Shown in pieces: positions 22,546 to 36,066 of a stretch of DNA of 64,000 nucleotides. Position numbers and translations under genes: made by a program. The notes below the pieces were generated by a model. That model did not search any database. It saw only the letters and a list, made by a program, of their open reading frames with translations, and was not told the origin of the DNA. Location: contig KB294061.1 in the NCBI GenBank assembly GCA_000328365.1, positions 1,497-65,496 on the forward strand, in the 5' to 3' direction. Position 1 is the stretch's first letter. Every line of letters starts with the position of its first letter. This stretch comes from Capitella teleta. Lineage: Eukaryota; Annelida; Polychaeta; Capitellidae.

Positions 22546-25510
22546 AATACGAAAACATATGTAATGTATGTAATTGTATTGAAGACGACCTCTGATTGTT
22601 TAGGGAAAATGTAACGTAGGTGTCATTGGTTTTGTTTTTGAGGTGAAAACAGAAAGAAACAAATCGTACAGTAATCGCCTACACTGATCAGTGAAACTGA
22701 TTGCTGCCATTCCATGAAATTACCCGGCAGACGAAACTGAGACAATTCCTCAGACTGTATCGCCTTTTTGAGAATCGCCTCTTTCTTTGAAGATTTCAGT
22801 TTCACTCCCAGCGCTGGCATCTGCACTGACAGATGACTTGTGTGGACTCACCGGGAGATCCTCTATATATATTCGTATATATTTTTAGCTATACCTCGAG
22901 CATGCACTCAAACTAGTTTGCCTCAAAAAGTAAAATGGTTCGAGATGGACACCTGTGTCCTCAGCTTGATGTAATCCACGCCGCTGCAAAGTGCAATATT
23001 GTGTCACCGTTGTCTCCACTTCGAAGAGAGCAGCGTGAAGCCAAATCTTGGTGATTATTGAATGGTTTGAGATAAAGCTTTTCCTCATACCTAACGCGAA
23101 ATCGATTCATTCTATGGACCATTTGCATAAGCCACAGCTCTAGGTAATGTTCCCGATGCTCCTGTTGGAGTTGTGCGTTGTCATGGAGACACACCACCGA
23201 GGGGTGTTCGAGGCTTTGAGTTTGGCACAGCGTTTATCCATCACCGCTTATCATCGGGAACCAGTTGTTTGATGAGGTCATTAGCTGTCAAAACCCCTAT
23301 CAATCATTGAATTCTATCACCATGGTGATTGTGTTTCCGTGGTGATGTGTGGTATACCCGTTGTATGCATCATAAGATACGCAAGTGTATGGTTGGTAAT
23401 GTATATATTGCATATTAGAGCCCACAAAGGCAAAAAAGACAGGTGTCTTCTTAGTGCATTATGTACCATTAGGGCATAGAAAAAAAAAAAGCTCCCAAGC
23501 AAACGAACTTAGAATCAAGGCATTCCCATTATAGGACATTAGCCAGAACTTATGTGACTGCACACCATTACCGCAGCCAGAACGACAGATCAGGAGAGCC
23601 CAATAAACGGCGATCTGCATGTACGTGACTATATGAATTACTCCTGCAGATATACAATTATACAAGCGACCTTGTGCACCGCTGCATACCGCTATTAACC
23701 CACATGGCCATACGTATACACGCACCTTCCGAGGGCTGAAAGCCAAGACAATTCGGCAAATTAGGCAATTATGGCTGTGTATATTGTGCCACTGACTGTC
23801 ACCGTTCAAGCAGGGAATTAGATGAAAGGCCTTATGTTGAAGACATGATTATCTGTAATGGAAGACACTGATCTCTCATTTAGCGGCATAGATTACAGAC
23901 ACAGGACGTCACATGCCAGAAGTATGACCAAGAAATTGGAACGGACGCATCGTGCTCTGGTTTCGTATTCAGTTGAAGTGTGATTTAATTTATAACTACA
24001 CGTCAATGGCTAGTTTTAGAAGGCTGACAAGATGTCCCAATGTCTTCAGTGCTACAATGCAGCAAAATTGCATCTTGCAAAACAGAAAGTTTGATATTTG
24101 GAACATGCGGAATTAATCAACACACGTCGAAAGGCCATTTGTTGACGAAGGGGTTCAAAGATTATATTATTCTATGGATGGAGATTCGATTATTTTAGTA
24201 CGAAATCAGCTTTGATTTTTCATGTCCTGTTTATTTCGTCGTTATGGGTATGACTGTAGAATACTAAAAAGGTTCGTAACAACGCAGATGCACTAAAGAG
24301 ACCTTCGCAAAACAACCATAAAGAAGCGTAATGAAAGGATTTGTCAACATGACGGAAAATCCTGATGGATAACGGAAAAAGCACTTTCGCTTTGTCGTTA
24401 AGGATAATTTACACATCGTGAAATATCGCTCAGCGGACGCACGAAGAAACTCATTCCGGAGTGGGTCAGCAGAGCAATGCAATGGGTGTACATAGCAACA
24501 AAGACTGATGCATGGGCAATACTGTGGAAGTATTCGACATTCTCGGACACGGAAAAGGTGACAATTGAGATGACAGAAAACATTATAACAGCGCATTGTT
24601 GTAAACGCTGATGATGCCGAAAGAACCGACAACCAAAGCTCCAAATTGCTGTCTAAACCCTGACAATGAGTGCATGTTTTTCGTGAGGCATTATTTTCTA
24701 TCCCTTGCTGAAGTCGCTGGTTAATTGGTGTTGAGTTTCTATAGCATCGTTTTTGACAATATGGCGTGGAGAGAGAGAGAGAGAAGGTGTAGATGGGAGA
24801 TAATATCCCTCCCCCTCTTTCCTTTTTTGCTGTCCACTTTGAGGGGATCGTTCTTTGCAGGCCATCATAGGGCGAGCGTGAATTAAAAGCGACGTCGCCC
24901 AGCAGTCATCGAATCCAATGAGCCATCACAGCACTTGGAAGTCGTGTGTTGCCCATTAAAGCGGAAGGAAATGGTCCTCCCGAGGTCTGCTGCATGAGGG
25001 AGGCTGGCAAAGACATCAGTCTAAATAGGAACGGGCGCAGCATAGAAACCGTGAGATCCCTGAAGCGTGTGCAGTGCCACTTGGTTGTTAAAGCGAGTAA
25101 GGCGGAGAATGTCAATAGTATCGCTGTTATGGGCAATGAATGTTTACTAAGGGTTAGAAGAAACATTTGGAATCAGTAAATAGAGTGTTGCTTAAACCGG
25201 TAGCTAGGAAGGGACATTCTCGGATTTTGACATTGCTTAGATAACGACTGAGTTTAGGGGCATATCGTGTATCACAAGATTCATGGTCTATATAGTCTGA
25301 AAAAGACACCGGTTACGGTAATTTAAAATCGATTATATTCTGGAAATAGTTCATTCAGAGAGCAGTTGCGCTTCAAGGTTGTTCATTCATTGTTTAGCAC
25401 ATTCAATGTGATATATGATATTGATAATGCTGATTAAACAAGATCTTCGCACACGTATTATTTAGTACTTTTGATTACTTAAAATGGGATGCGTGCGTGA
25501 TGCATGATGG
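22546..25510. other. No gene recognised
   Basis: Candidate frames exist (minus 22885-23197, 24264-24644, 24906-25166), but none has a continuous recognisable domain. A GA run lies at about 24766-24785. Possible old gene fragments are noted among the rejected items. Confidence 0.45.
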
Positions 25511-25800
25511 GGTTTTATGGCTCCACCCAAACCAATCGGATGATACGGGCGCCAGAACAGAAGGCCTGGGACCTGGGTTTCTCCCTACACTTATCGATAA
25601 ATCTCAAGGATACAACGCCTTGTTACGCAGTTGGGCAGCACTGCAGAGTCACTGAAGAATCACAATTATAACGAATTACAATTATAATTCACAATGATCA
25701 CGCCCGTGGCCTGATCGGGTGTCGAACCCGGGACCTCGACCCCACGGTCGGCATAGGATCGCAGTCAGCCGGTTTAACCCACTGAGCTATTCGGTGCCCC
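25511..25800 (-). mobile_element. tRNA-derived SINE, copy 2
   Basis: On the minus strand it starts GGGGCACCGAATAGCTCAG, has the GGTTCGACACC B box, and ends with the conserved GGAGCCATAAAACCCC block. It is shorter than the copy at 54912 because part of the region between CAAGG and TATCGATAAG is deleted. Close similarity to the 54912 and 4850 copies suggests fairly recent spread. Confidence 0.88.
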
Positions 25801-27972
25801 TATAACTTACTTAAAATGGGAAGCTGTTTCACCATGGTATATAATATAATGAAATGCAACTTTAGTACTCAGAGCTATCACACTGTTGTAATATTGGTAT
25901 GCATTATACTAGTAATTGGTCAATGCTGATAATGAATCCTTCGGGCTCATTCTGACAGATTAACAGTTTGTAGCTGGCCCTGGAAAGATGCCCAGAGGCA
26001 TGAAACTTATCAGCGTAGCGCCACGCGATCGGGGGTCATCCTGAATAGGATCACGTGGTCCTTTAATGGCAGCCATCTTTGGTAGAGTGTAACTATCACA
26101 GCTATATTTTATCGGTCCGGAAGTGGACCGTTTGAAAGACCGGGCTGAATTTTCACTCTGCCCAATACTGTGATACCAGAGTGCAGGGGCAGTGTGGCCA
26201 TGGGTAGTTCTGATAGCGTGGTCAATTCACTTTGCCACGACACAAATACGTGCCGCCAGCCCCTTCCATTTACTTTAACGACTCTTATCAATTAGCAGAT
26301 GGCGCTCTGACCGCCTCAATGGTCTCTTTCAATGTTCTTTTAGAATGAATTACGTGGTGAAGAATTGCTTGCTTGGAATTGACTCAGCATGTCAACAAGT
26401 GCAACGAATTATCTGGAAGTGACAACATTTCAATGAGAGACTTGTAGAAAGACTTACAATTGCATTAATGACGAAATATCCAACCATACAAAAAATAACG
26501 CCCGGCACAAAATCTTCATAGGCTTGCAACAATGACCGCGCAATCTTCCACTACTAAGTATATTTGCTATCGATGGCAGTGGGTTGAAAATGGCAGGGAG
26601 GTTAGAGGTAGGAAATTTCGCTCTTACGGTAAGGGTTAGAGGTGATGTCGTGTCGAGGCAGGAGCAGGGAGCATGCAAACAAGGGTGAGAAACAACTGGA
26701 GACAAATCTGTACGTGGTACAAGGGACATTTCACCTTTTTTTCAAACTAAGCACATGTCTAATTGAAGAAGTCTAATAGAATTCTCAATATCCATCGAAT
26801 ATGATAGATATTCGCAATTATATGCTTAAAAGCTTACAGTGATTCGCTTACAATCGAATACAATATTCGTCTTTGTGGGCAAAAATGTTGTCACTGATCC
26901 AGCAGGGCAAGTTCTGGTGTGCTACCAATTAAACAACGCAAACTGGAAGCAATGTAAACACCATTACAGACATTATCCAATCATCGTAAACCTATAAAAA
27001 TACCTCTGTGGAATTGGTGTAATAAAGATTAAGAGAATTTAAGGCTGAGGTCTATAATTAAAAGAACGCTATTGGTAGCGATTAGGCATAAGTACGAATG
27101 CATCCAAAATGTCCAAATACAAATATTTGTATTTCTTAAGAGAGTGTACACGTGGAGCATAATTTGGCATTACATTGAGGACAAACTTGTTGCTTGAAAA
27201 TTGAACAAAACTGCGAGATATTTATTTTGAGAGAAACGGAACAATCATGATCTGCTTGAAGTGGAGAATTTAATTTCCAAGAAGAAGCCGAACAACGGTA
27301 GACAAAGACGGAAGATCTACCTGTGTTGGATGTTAGTTTTTGTTTTCTACTTTGTGCTGTTCTGTTTTTGTTCTTTCGTCTGAATAAATGATGAATTAGT
27401 TGTACGAATTTGCTTGCAAGGAGTTGGTTGGGTATGTGGAGTGCATAAAAAATAGTGCTTTGTGATTTATTTTTATATCTTGGCTCCTAGGTCCACGGTC
27501 ATGACGGCTGTAAAATGAAAAATCCTGCTGCTGAAGTTAGTTGAGATTTCAGTCCACTTTCCCGGGGAAAATGTTGTACATTCGGTGATATCTGGGACTG
27601 TCAAATATCGTCCATTCCTCAAATTTTACAGTATTGCATCTTCAAAATCGGGTCATGTAGGCATAATTATCAAACTGTAAGTTACCCAGGCATTTCGTTA
27701 CTGTACAGAAAACTTACCGGTTTCAATACTGTACTGTTTTCTACCATTGTATTCATTTATGTTCGCTTGTTGCTGTTGTGGTTTGTTGTTTGTTGCCTGT
27801 TGTTTTGTTGTTTTGTTTTGTTTTGTTTTTTTTTTGTTTTTTGTTTGTTTTGTTTTTTTGTAAATGATATTGTGTGACTCATGCAGTTTATGAAGAACCT
27901 CATTACTCTAATGCTTCCATCCATATTAACAGGTTCGTAAAAAATAAGATGAAATAAGATAACCACACCAAC
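25801..27972. other. No gene recognised
   Basis: AT-rich DNA. If the signal exon at 27973-28074 is real, its downstream exon(s) should lie here or further left on the minus strand, but I could not pick one out. T-rich purine/pyrimidine tracts lie at 27766-27862. Confidence 0.45.
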
Positions 27973-28074
27973 CTTGCTTTGCTCCAATGGAAGATAATAG
28001 GCATCAGCCACAAAGCTGAACACCAAAGTGGACAAGAGGAGGCAGCAAAACATTGCGCACGGTGATTGGTTCAT
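27973..28074 (-). CDS. Candidate first coding exon of a secreted protein (signal peptide)
   Basis: The minus-strand ATG at 28074 opens a 34-codon frame: MNQSPCAMFCCLLLSTLVFS, then FVADAYYLPLEQSK. It has a textbook signal peptide (short N-region, hydrophobic core, cleavage likely after VADA) and then a polar mature start. The exon would end at AAG before GTTGGT, the same donor form used by exon 1 of PCCB in this window. The open frame also continues upstream to 28188 without a clear reason to start there. No downstream exon was identified, so the product (perhaps a peptide precursor or small secreted protein) is unknown. Confidence 0.4.
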
Positions 28075-29079
28075 GATGAAAATCCTGCTGTGTGAAAGTC
28101 GGGCCTTGCAAAAGTCAGTGTCACCGGCGGCGGCAGAGAGTCGTCTGAAGAGGGACGGGCCTTGCTGAAGTGTTTTTAAGACGGCCACCGCTAGGGGTGC
28201 ATGGTGGGGGTGGAGTGGGAGGCTGACGCAGATGCCTCATTGGTAGGCAACCACCTCGTTACCAAATGTTCAACCAGGGCATCGTCCTCGTTCAGTTGTG
28301 TGATGATGATGCATGCACGCGTTTGTGCTTAGAGGATCTATTTTTAAATTGTTCTAGAACTAGCATACATCGTGTATAGCTCAATAAAATTGGGAAGACG
28401 TACACAACTTAACATAATTTAGACTTAGTGTATCCAGTTCATAATTGGAACAACATCGACACATATCATAAATGCGCGAGAATATAAGTTCTTGTTTCGA
28501 GAGTTTCTTATAAGTATCATTTATTGGAGTGCAGAACCAGTGTTTACTATTGTTAATAATATGCCCAAATGTTAAATGGGTAGTACGCCAATAATAATAA
28601 TAAATATTAATACGCCATTTTATGCTTTTTCTAAATCTTGGATTTAAACAAACTACATATTTAGTTCTCAAACATCATTTTTTTTAATCTGACCTCACAT
28701 TGTCATCAACATGTATATCGTCGGATGTTCTTTATTTTATAGCGGCAAAACCCTCGAGTACTTCCACAACTTCTACAACACAGGCATTGCAGGAGCCGCC
28801 ATATTGAGCATTGATCTACTTACTATACATGAAGTGGTGTCCTCTGACCAACCAAAACGATTGAATCTCAGTCCTTGGGCTGCATGAAAGGGCTATCACG
28901 TATTGCGGGCCCAGCTGATCGTCATATTTATTCACGACTTAAAATATATCCTCGAGATCAAACCCCTGTAGCCACAATAAGGACATAATAATTCGAATAC
29001 TAGTACGTTTTAGAATAAGCACGTATGACAGGACACGCGTATGACAGACGTAACTGCACGTACTGACATCAAATCTGTG
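28075..29079. other. Possible 5' region of the signal exon; otherwise no gene recognised
   Basis: 28075-28260 is more GC-rich and could be leader or promoter sequence for the minus-strand exon at 27973-28074. The open frame at 28381-28671 (minus) is not recognised; it may be LINE-derived. Confidence 0.35.
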
Positions 29080-29990
29080 ATTTTCAATTAATTGGCAAAT
29101 AATTTCAACGTGTTATTTAATGCAGATAAAAGTGCTCTTCTGGTATATGGCAGACCAATCAGGAAGGAGGTGAATTTGAGGCTCAACGGGCGTATTATTC
29201 AGCAAAATTCTACAGCCGTGCATCTGGGCACCACAATCGGAGACAATAGTTCCACCAGAAATGTAAAAAAGGCTGCTTCCGATCTGTACTGTTTAACTAA
29301 TGTGCTATTGTGTAAATTTGGCCATTGTTCAATTGATGTTTCAAGCACATTGGGGTTTTTTTATATTGCTCCTTGTTTTATGGTTGCCCCCTATGGGATT
29401 TAAGAAATATTGCGTCAATTTTAACAGCATGGCAAAAATGTTTAAAACGTATTTGGAAATTAAATATAAGAACTAAATATATAAATAATTTTCCAAAAGG
29501 AAACTTAATTTCGCCCTTCTGATTCGCTCCTTAAGTTTGTTTTTGCAGTGCCTGAGCAGCAGTAACGCCATTGTAAAGCTTGCCAGTAAATATTGTTTTT
29601 ATGGTTGCATGTATTCTGTCATTAGTGAAAATATACATTTATGTTCTGTTTTAAGTTCTGTTCCGTTACGTTTTATATTTGATGATTTTGAAAATGTAAA
29701 AAGTATAATACAAATAGACATGTATGATGAAGCGACGATTTCTGAATCGTTAGTCTTAAAAGACCTCAGTTACTTAAGAGATGGCCTAGTGTTTTTAAAC
29801 TTTGAAATTACTTTTGAAGAATTACTATGTGCATTCAACCATTTTACAATTTATTCAAACTACGTACCTTTATGCTGTAGTTTTGATTTATTTTCGATTT
29901 TCTTTCACCTGCCATAATCCTGTATATTTTTTTATACGAATAAATTATTATATCATTATAAAGTCAAGCTATCGTCACTCACTATTGTAT
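29080..29990 (+). mobile_element. LINE fragment: reverse transcriptase thumb and C-terminus
   Basis: The frame from about 29086 reads ANNFNVLFNADKSALLVYG, then a VHLGTTIG motif. These are the K-x-x-LL and YLG-like signatures just after the catalytic box of CR1-type reverse transcriptases. After a frame break, further open parts to about 29917 resemble the variable RT C-terminal region. No palm catalytic box is present, so this is a 5'-truncated and decayed copy. Its 3' limit near 29990 is approximate. Confidence 0.6.
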
Positions 29991-32948
29991 TTATAGAAGC
30001 AATATTATAGTGATGTTCTTGTTACCGTATTATGCTTCTGGGGAATATTACATCATCAAATTACGCAAATGCCATATAGATGTGTTTTGGTATTATGTTC
30101 TTCGGCATAAGCGAATACAACGAATAATCACTTTTACATTTCAACCACCTTAAAATTTCGAAATTTTGAAATGTGGGTGATGCTCCCAAGGTATTCTGTA
30201 AAGTCCATGTCAAATGTTCATTAAGTGTTAAAGAACCTGCCACTTTGCTAAAACTGACTAATAATTACTCCAAAATCAAAATTTTGCATAACGTATGAAT
30301 TGCCTAATTTCTAGATATCTCGCAGCACTGTGAGATGAACACATCGTTTGAATTCAATGTTTCCATTTAACTCCTTGTAGGTTCATCTCCGTAATCAAAC
30401 ACGGATGCAAGCCAGATAATTATTATTTAAATAAGCTGTCAACTCAAGCGAATCGACAACCCTCGCAGAAATCTTGCATGTGCAATGCTCAATTGGCTTC
30501 TGTATGTCGCCCATTGACCCGTCTCTGTTCGGGACAGTGACTCCAAGTAACACTGTGATGGACGACCCGGATCGTGTAGCGAGGAAAATACACTTTCTCG
30601 GATGATAGTTATATCTCCTTCTAGTGCAGCCCAGCTAAACCACAGTGGAAAAACGCAGTGTTAATATAAATATATTAATGAATCCGTGTAATTTGTCATA
30701 TAAATTGTAGGTTTGTTTACGTATTCCTTGTTCGCTGCGCCAACAGAAATGCGCATGCTCAGTTTGGAAGAATTCGTATTACAAGCATGTACACGAAGAG
30801 TCATTTCACGGGTCAACTTAAGTGTGTGTATCAACCGAATGGTCAATTATTTAGCTTAATTCTTGGGTCAACCTAGACATAATTGCAACACAAATCGTTT
30901 CCAGTGCATGCTGTGGGGAATGACACACCGCATATCAAAAGTCTAAGTGAATCTTAATGGTGGAACATTATGAAAATTGATAATTGGTATGACAATTATA
31001 GAAACGGGTAATTTTGGTATTTGTAATGTATAGGCACATAACGAATATATTTTGTATAATTTTTTTTCTTTTCCACATACTCCACATAAATTGTTGATAT
31101 TACAGTACAAAGTATCAATCCTCTGTGTATTTCATGAATAGGTATTTTTGTTAGAAATCTACTCCAAAACAACACAATTTTGGCCCATTTTGAAAAAGAT
31201 GACTAATTAATTTTGCTCTATCTCGTAAATTATAACAGGTACGTAGTTAAATGCTAAATACTATTAGAACTACATAGTTATATACTTATTGAATGCAATT
31301 ATTAAACCATGAGAATCCGTATACCTAGATCAAATAACAATCATAAAACTTACCTATACTCCCTAATTATATACACATTGGGTTTAGTGAGTAAGTCGGT
31401 ATTCAGTGACGATTTATTCCTTATTAGACTGAAATGACTCATGAAATATTTTAAATTGTATATACAGATACTAGAATATGCACGTGAAATCAGCCATGTA
31501 TTACGAATTCACGAATCAGGCGTGTTCCCGTAACTATTCGTAGTTCTAACGTACGAAGCCGCTGATTGGCTGATTTCACTCGGACATGCACGTCATAATA
31601 AACCACGCTGAGATGCATATAATGACAATTATAATTGTATAATCAGCTTCACTACAAAGCTGCGCCTGCCATTATATGCAATAGCACATAGCGTGATGAG
31701 AAGGGAAGCTACACCAAGCACACGCATTTTTTTTATTTTTCTTCAACGCCATGGCAGGCAAAAAAAAAAAGAGACCAACAACAGAACAGTATTAAAAAAA
31801 AACATCCACGGGTACAATCATCACCTATCACATTAATTGTGGTACAACATGCTAATAAGTTTCCCGTTTTTACCATTGCATCTGACGCAAATCTGCAATA
31901 ATGAAAACATCATTGGAATATTTTCTGCGGCACATAGATATCGTGATAACATTCCGCTTTTCACAACGCATGCGCAATCACAGCGGAGAGCAAAGGACAT
32001 TCTGTGCTCTAATAAGCACATCAAATATCACTAGTAATGCAAATTGTTAGTAATAACAACCATGCATGTTCAGGTATGATTATAAAATAAGACAATCGAT
32101 CAAATTAAGCAAATTAGGTCAGATATACGAGCTTGAATACTACTGAACACTAAAAGTATCACAACCAAATCATAATTATTCAACAGAGACTTGTGAGACA
32201 AAATTGTTGTTTTTTTTTTTCAGGTCATTTGCCTGCATATAATGCCACTCAGGATACGCACGCAGGAGATGAGAATGTAATCCATTATTTACTTCATGGG
32301 ATAATTTACCAATGAACCCATACCATCCGTTCAGGTTACCTAACATCTCAGTTTCTTGGATACTTTTACTCTGTTTACTAATGACTAATCTCATTGATGT
32401 GCAACACCCATTGCATCAACGCATTGAACAGAGAGAGAAGATGTATTGTCAGATGTTCGATGAGTTTTGTCCGCCTATACTATTTTGTTGCATTGTCATC
32501 ATATCATTTCAAGCAGTACTCGTGCATGATTAAACTGAGAATGCACTCACGCAACCATTAATACTTGATCATTTCAAACCACACTGTTTTCCAAAATCGT
32601 ATCGTTTCAGAGATGAAGTGGCAGCAGCAGTAGTCAGTGGATCACCGTATACTTACAATCATCAACAACCGAAGGCCTACAATCAACGAGTGTGGCTGCA
32701 ACATTCGATTACCATTTCAACCAACTCAGATTTACACAGTAGTATGCCGTACACTAGATCGGCAATGAACTGTAGATGCGTATATATTAAGCGAGTGCGT
32801 GAGGCTGCAACTCCCAATTACCGTTTATTCAAACACACGTTAATACGGTCAACGAAAGTACCTTCGGACCAGTTACCGGTCATTTACTGTTCCAAATGGT
32901 TCAAGTGTCAAAATGTCCAGAATTATTTTGTAATTTCAATCCAAAGAT
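29991..32948. other. No gene recognised
   Basis: AT-rich DNA. The open frame at 32618-32968 (plus) has no recognisable domain and runs into the 702-bp element. No splice pairs or known repeats were found. Confidence 0.5.
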
Positions 32949-32952
32949 TTAA

Positions 32953-33654
32953 AGGGATGGGGAACTAAATTTTAAGTGATGTTCTATTGACTCATAGCAC
33001 CAATTGATAGCATTCCGTGCCAAAAACACCCTGCCTGGATGCAAGCGTAAGGAAATAATGCATTCCGAATATCGGGGTTAGCATTGCGCCTATGGGAGAA
33101 TGGCTTCCATTGCGAAGTATAGGAGGCAAACGTCAGCTGATGGCTTGGTTTGGCTGATGGCTGATTGGTCCCGTTCCCCTCGTGAAGCTATCGATTTCAG
33201 CCAATCAGAGCAGAGCATCTTCGCCATAAAAGGACATCTTTGTTGTTTACGAAACGAAAGCGCATGCGTGGTGCACTGGCTGACCTTTTTACTGTTTCAG
33301 GATGAGAAACGTGGTAGGTGTCCTGGAAAATCGCTTGTTAAAATAAGAGAAATAGCGAAAAATATTTTTTGTTTGCGCCTGACTGGTGGCAAAATGATTA
33401 TTCTATCTATTTCCGAAAGGAAAATAAAAAAATATCAAGGGGTTTAGTCGCAGGACACGGTGATATGACGAGGCCCATTGTAAAAGATGGGGAACTCGGT
33501 GTTTCATCACAGCGACAGACGTCACGCCTAATTAGCATTATATCTCCCGCGAAATCGTTAGCGATGATATTCCTTGTGTGGGCCAGGCATAAGAATCATC
33601 TTTGGTGCATCAAATAACGACTCAAAGTCCATTTTCAACCAGTTCTCCCTCCCT
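32953..33654 (+). mobile_element. 702-bp TTAA-flanked non-autonomous DNA element, copy 1
   Basis: Ends form a 14-bp inverted repeat with two mismatches: AGGGATGGGGAACT at the left, AGGGAGGGAGAACT on the opposite strand at the right. TTAA stands directly on both sides (32949-32952 and 33655-33658), the target site used by piggyBac-type transposases. An inverted copy of exactly the same length lies at 40751-41452. Both contain a CCAATCA box followed by CATAAAAGG, which looks promoter-like. There is no transposase; the open frame at 33100-33447 is only partly kept in the other copy. The class assignment is inferred from the target site. Confidence 0.7.
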
Positions 33655-33658
33655 TTAA

Positions 33659-34579
33659 CGCATGCAGAGGGGCGTATCTTACATAATAACTCACGTTATC
33701 ATCCTCGTGATACTAGTTGTCCGACCATCAAAAAGCCTTTTAGTAAGCTACTACCTCTTGGTTATGACATTTGAGCTAATGATATTAATTGCTTCTGCCT
33801 CGAAATTCGAATTAAACGAGGATTCGCCTCAATTACGTCAATCCAGTCTGACTACGTTAATTAAGAAGTAAAAAGAACGGATGGCATTATCCCTTAATGC
33901 ACTCGCGTTAAAGCTCGTTATTCTAATTCTGTCTGCTATAATATCTTGGTCCGGTTTACTCAGAAAACAGGATCGACGGAAGAATGCGTTCAAGCAGTGA
34001 GCTAGAAATATGAAGGGTTATATACACAACAATAGCGTTGGTCGGTTGTTGGCTGGTCACGTGATGGGAGGGGATTACCGAAGATTGTCATCTTAAAGTG
34101 ACAATAAGGGATATCTATACGGGTGCTCAGAAGAGATGCTGGTGATTATACGATGTTGAAGTATTGCTCAAAGTGAGTAACGTGGCTTCGTCACCTTTCA
34201 GTTTTTTCTCTTGAGTGACGTACAGCGGATCAGCGTGATAGCAGCAGCAAATAACAGACAACAGAGTATCGGTGTTCATGTCATCCTTCCAGGGGCATTC
34301 GCTACAATCCGCGTTTTCAATTATCGCTGTTGACCTTCTCGTCCCTGGAGGTTTATCAGCGGTCAGGAGGGACACCATCCATTTCAGGCCCCGTTGCCTC
34401 CGTGCAATCTTTCCCTATTTCATCTCAAATCCGTTACATTTAGCTTTCCCTTCGATGCACAGAACGAGGGGCAGATCCATAGCGAGATGCTCTAAGCTGT
34501 GCTTGGTTAATTGTGGAGTCGATGGGAAGATTCAGTTAACCATTGTAAGGTATATACTCTCTGCCCGAGCGTTATTGTA
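33659..34579. other. No gene recognised
   Basis: No supported gene. Overlapping open frames on both strands (34127-34378 minus, 34272-34619 plus) have no recognisable content. Confidence 0.5.
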
Positions 34580-34581
34580 TA

Positions 34582-35243
34582 CAGAGTGGGCCAAAAGTAG
34601 TCTATCTACTCCATGTTGAAAACAAAACTTTGAAATTTGCTGAAATGTATCAATTATTCTAACAAATAAATACCTGGTGTGGATTGACTAGATTATTATG
34701 TGCCCATTTATGCAAAGAAATCATACAAAACGTTTATTTTGAAGGAGAAAAGAACATTTAAATGCGAGTGGTGTGTGATTGCGAAGAGAGCATAATCAGA
34801 TGAGCCTGAACGAGCATGAAGTCATCTCTTGGATGGCGCTTCAATACAAACTTTCTGCTTTGTTTTGATTTTAGGAGATAAACGTAAGTCGATGATTAGT
34901 GCTACTGTCACAACAATAACACTCTCAAACAAAACAATAGTACAAGAGAATTGTCTCATTTATGCGTTCAATGAAGCTTATCCATGGTTCGGGGCCCTGT
35001 TTACCAGCAAACGTGGAAATATCGCTGAATGTTGAGTGCACTTTATTAATTGAAATAAATCGGTAAATACGTTAATAAAATTGGAATAGAAATGATAGGA
35101 ATAACAGCATGACATGTTAGATTAACCATACCAAGTATTTATTATATTATCTTTCTTTTGTAGCACTTTCTCATAAATGTGTAGCGCCATTGAAAAACAT
35201 TGAGATCTTTAACATGGAGTAGATTTTTGGCCCACTCGATCTG
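34582..35243. mobile_element. Mariner-like DNA element, 662 bp, non-autonomous or decayed
   Basis: The left end reads CAGAGTGGGCCAAAAGTAG ... CTACTCCATGTTGA. The right end on the minus strand reads CAGATCGAGTGGGCCAAAAA ... CTACTCCATGTTAA. TA lies on both sides (34580-34581 and 35244-35245). TA duplication and this kind of end fit the Tc1/mariner group. No transposase is readable between them. A lone related end is at 42090-42185. Confidence 0.6.
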
Positions 35244-35245
35244 TA

Positions 35246-36020
35246 TTCATCTGAAATCAATCTGTTACGCGTTATATCTATATGTACTTGTTGGTGTACT
35301 TATGGCACATACAGGTGGCACGTGGGTAGCTTCACTTACACAACCTCGTTTCGAAAGGCATCGGGCCAACGGATTAAAAAGTGGTCAAAGGACACACCTT
35401 GGTAGGTTGCGGATGCAAACGTTATAACAACCGAATAAAATTCAGTGTCATTTCAATGATTGGCTCCAACCCGTGCCCCATGGTCAAGCACTGTCCGGGA
35501 TAATCTGAAGAGGAACGAAAGAAAACCATTAAATGAATAGTGCCGACAGAAATGGCATTCACGTCAAACATGTTAAGTCGGCATGAGAAGCATTTTGACT
35601 TCACATCGTACTCAGGTCAGAATCCTTGGTTACATAATATTGGGCTGTCTCCAATGACGCGAGTGGCGAATGCTCTGATAAAAACAAACAATCAAACTGG
35701 CCCATCATTGTTGAGCTCTACGATAAACAGAATTCCGTAATGAAAGAGACAATTAGTATTACGGTTAAACATGTACGCTAAGTCGGAGTCCCGCATATGA
35801 ACAAAAGAATAAAATGCTAAGTTTGAATGATTTGAGTCCTTCACATCTGCTCTCAGTCTTTCATTCGTGCAGATGTCAACGCAGGCATGTAATTTATAAT
35901 CATTATATTATCTATATAATGATTATTATATCTCTATATATTTCACCGATGTGGAAGTAATTTAATCTCATTCAACAAAGCAACACATTTAAAACAACAG
36001 AGGAATTCAGCATTTAGATT
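35246..36020. other. No gene recognised; a perfect hairpin at 35896-35926
   Basis: No supported coding region. A perfect 12-bp inverted repeat (ATAATCATTATA with a 7-nt loop) lies about 100 bp beyond the poly(A) signal of the Cys-rich gene. Confidence 0.5.
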
Positions 36021-36021
36021 C

Positions 36022-36028
36022 CTTTATT
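36022..36028 (-). terminator. Poly(A) signal of the Cys-rich secreted protein gene
   Basis: AATAAA on the minus strand about 40 nt after the stop codon at 36067-36069, a normal spacing for cleavage and polyadenylation. Confidence 0.75.
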
Positions 36029-36066
36029 TCAAGAATACAATCAGCGGATGCTGAGATCTCCCCATC

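Noticed and set aside
22961-23197. Possible ankyrin repeat (NGDTILHFAAAW) on the minus strand
   Set aside because: Only one partial motif, no neighbouring repeats, and stops directly after. Chance or a very old fragment.
24264-25166. Minus-strand frames with hydrophobic stretches that recall receptor membrane segments
   Set aside because: The hydrophobic parts fall in different frames, and no DRY, NPxxY or other receptor motif is present.
33100-33447. Open frame in the 702-bp element as a real protein
   Set aside because: The other copy keeps only a middle part in frame; both copies look non-coding.
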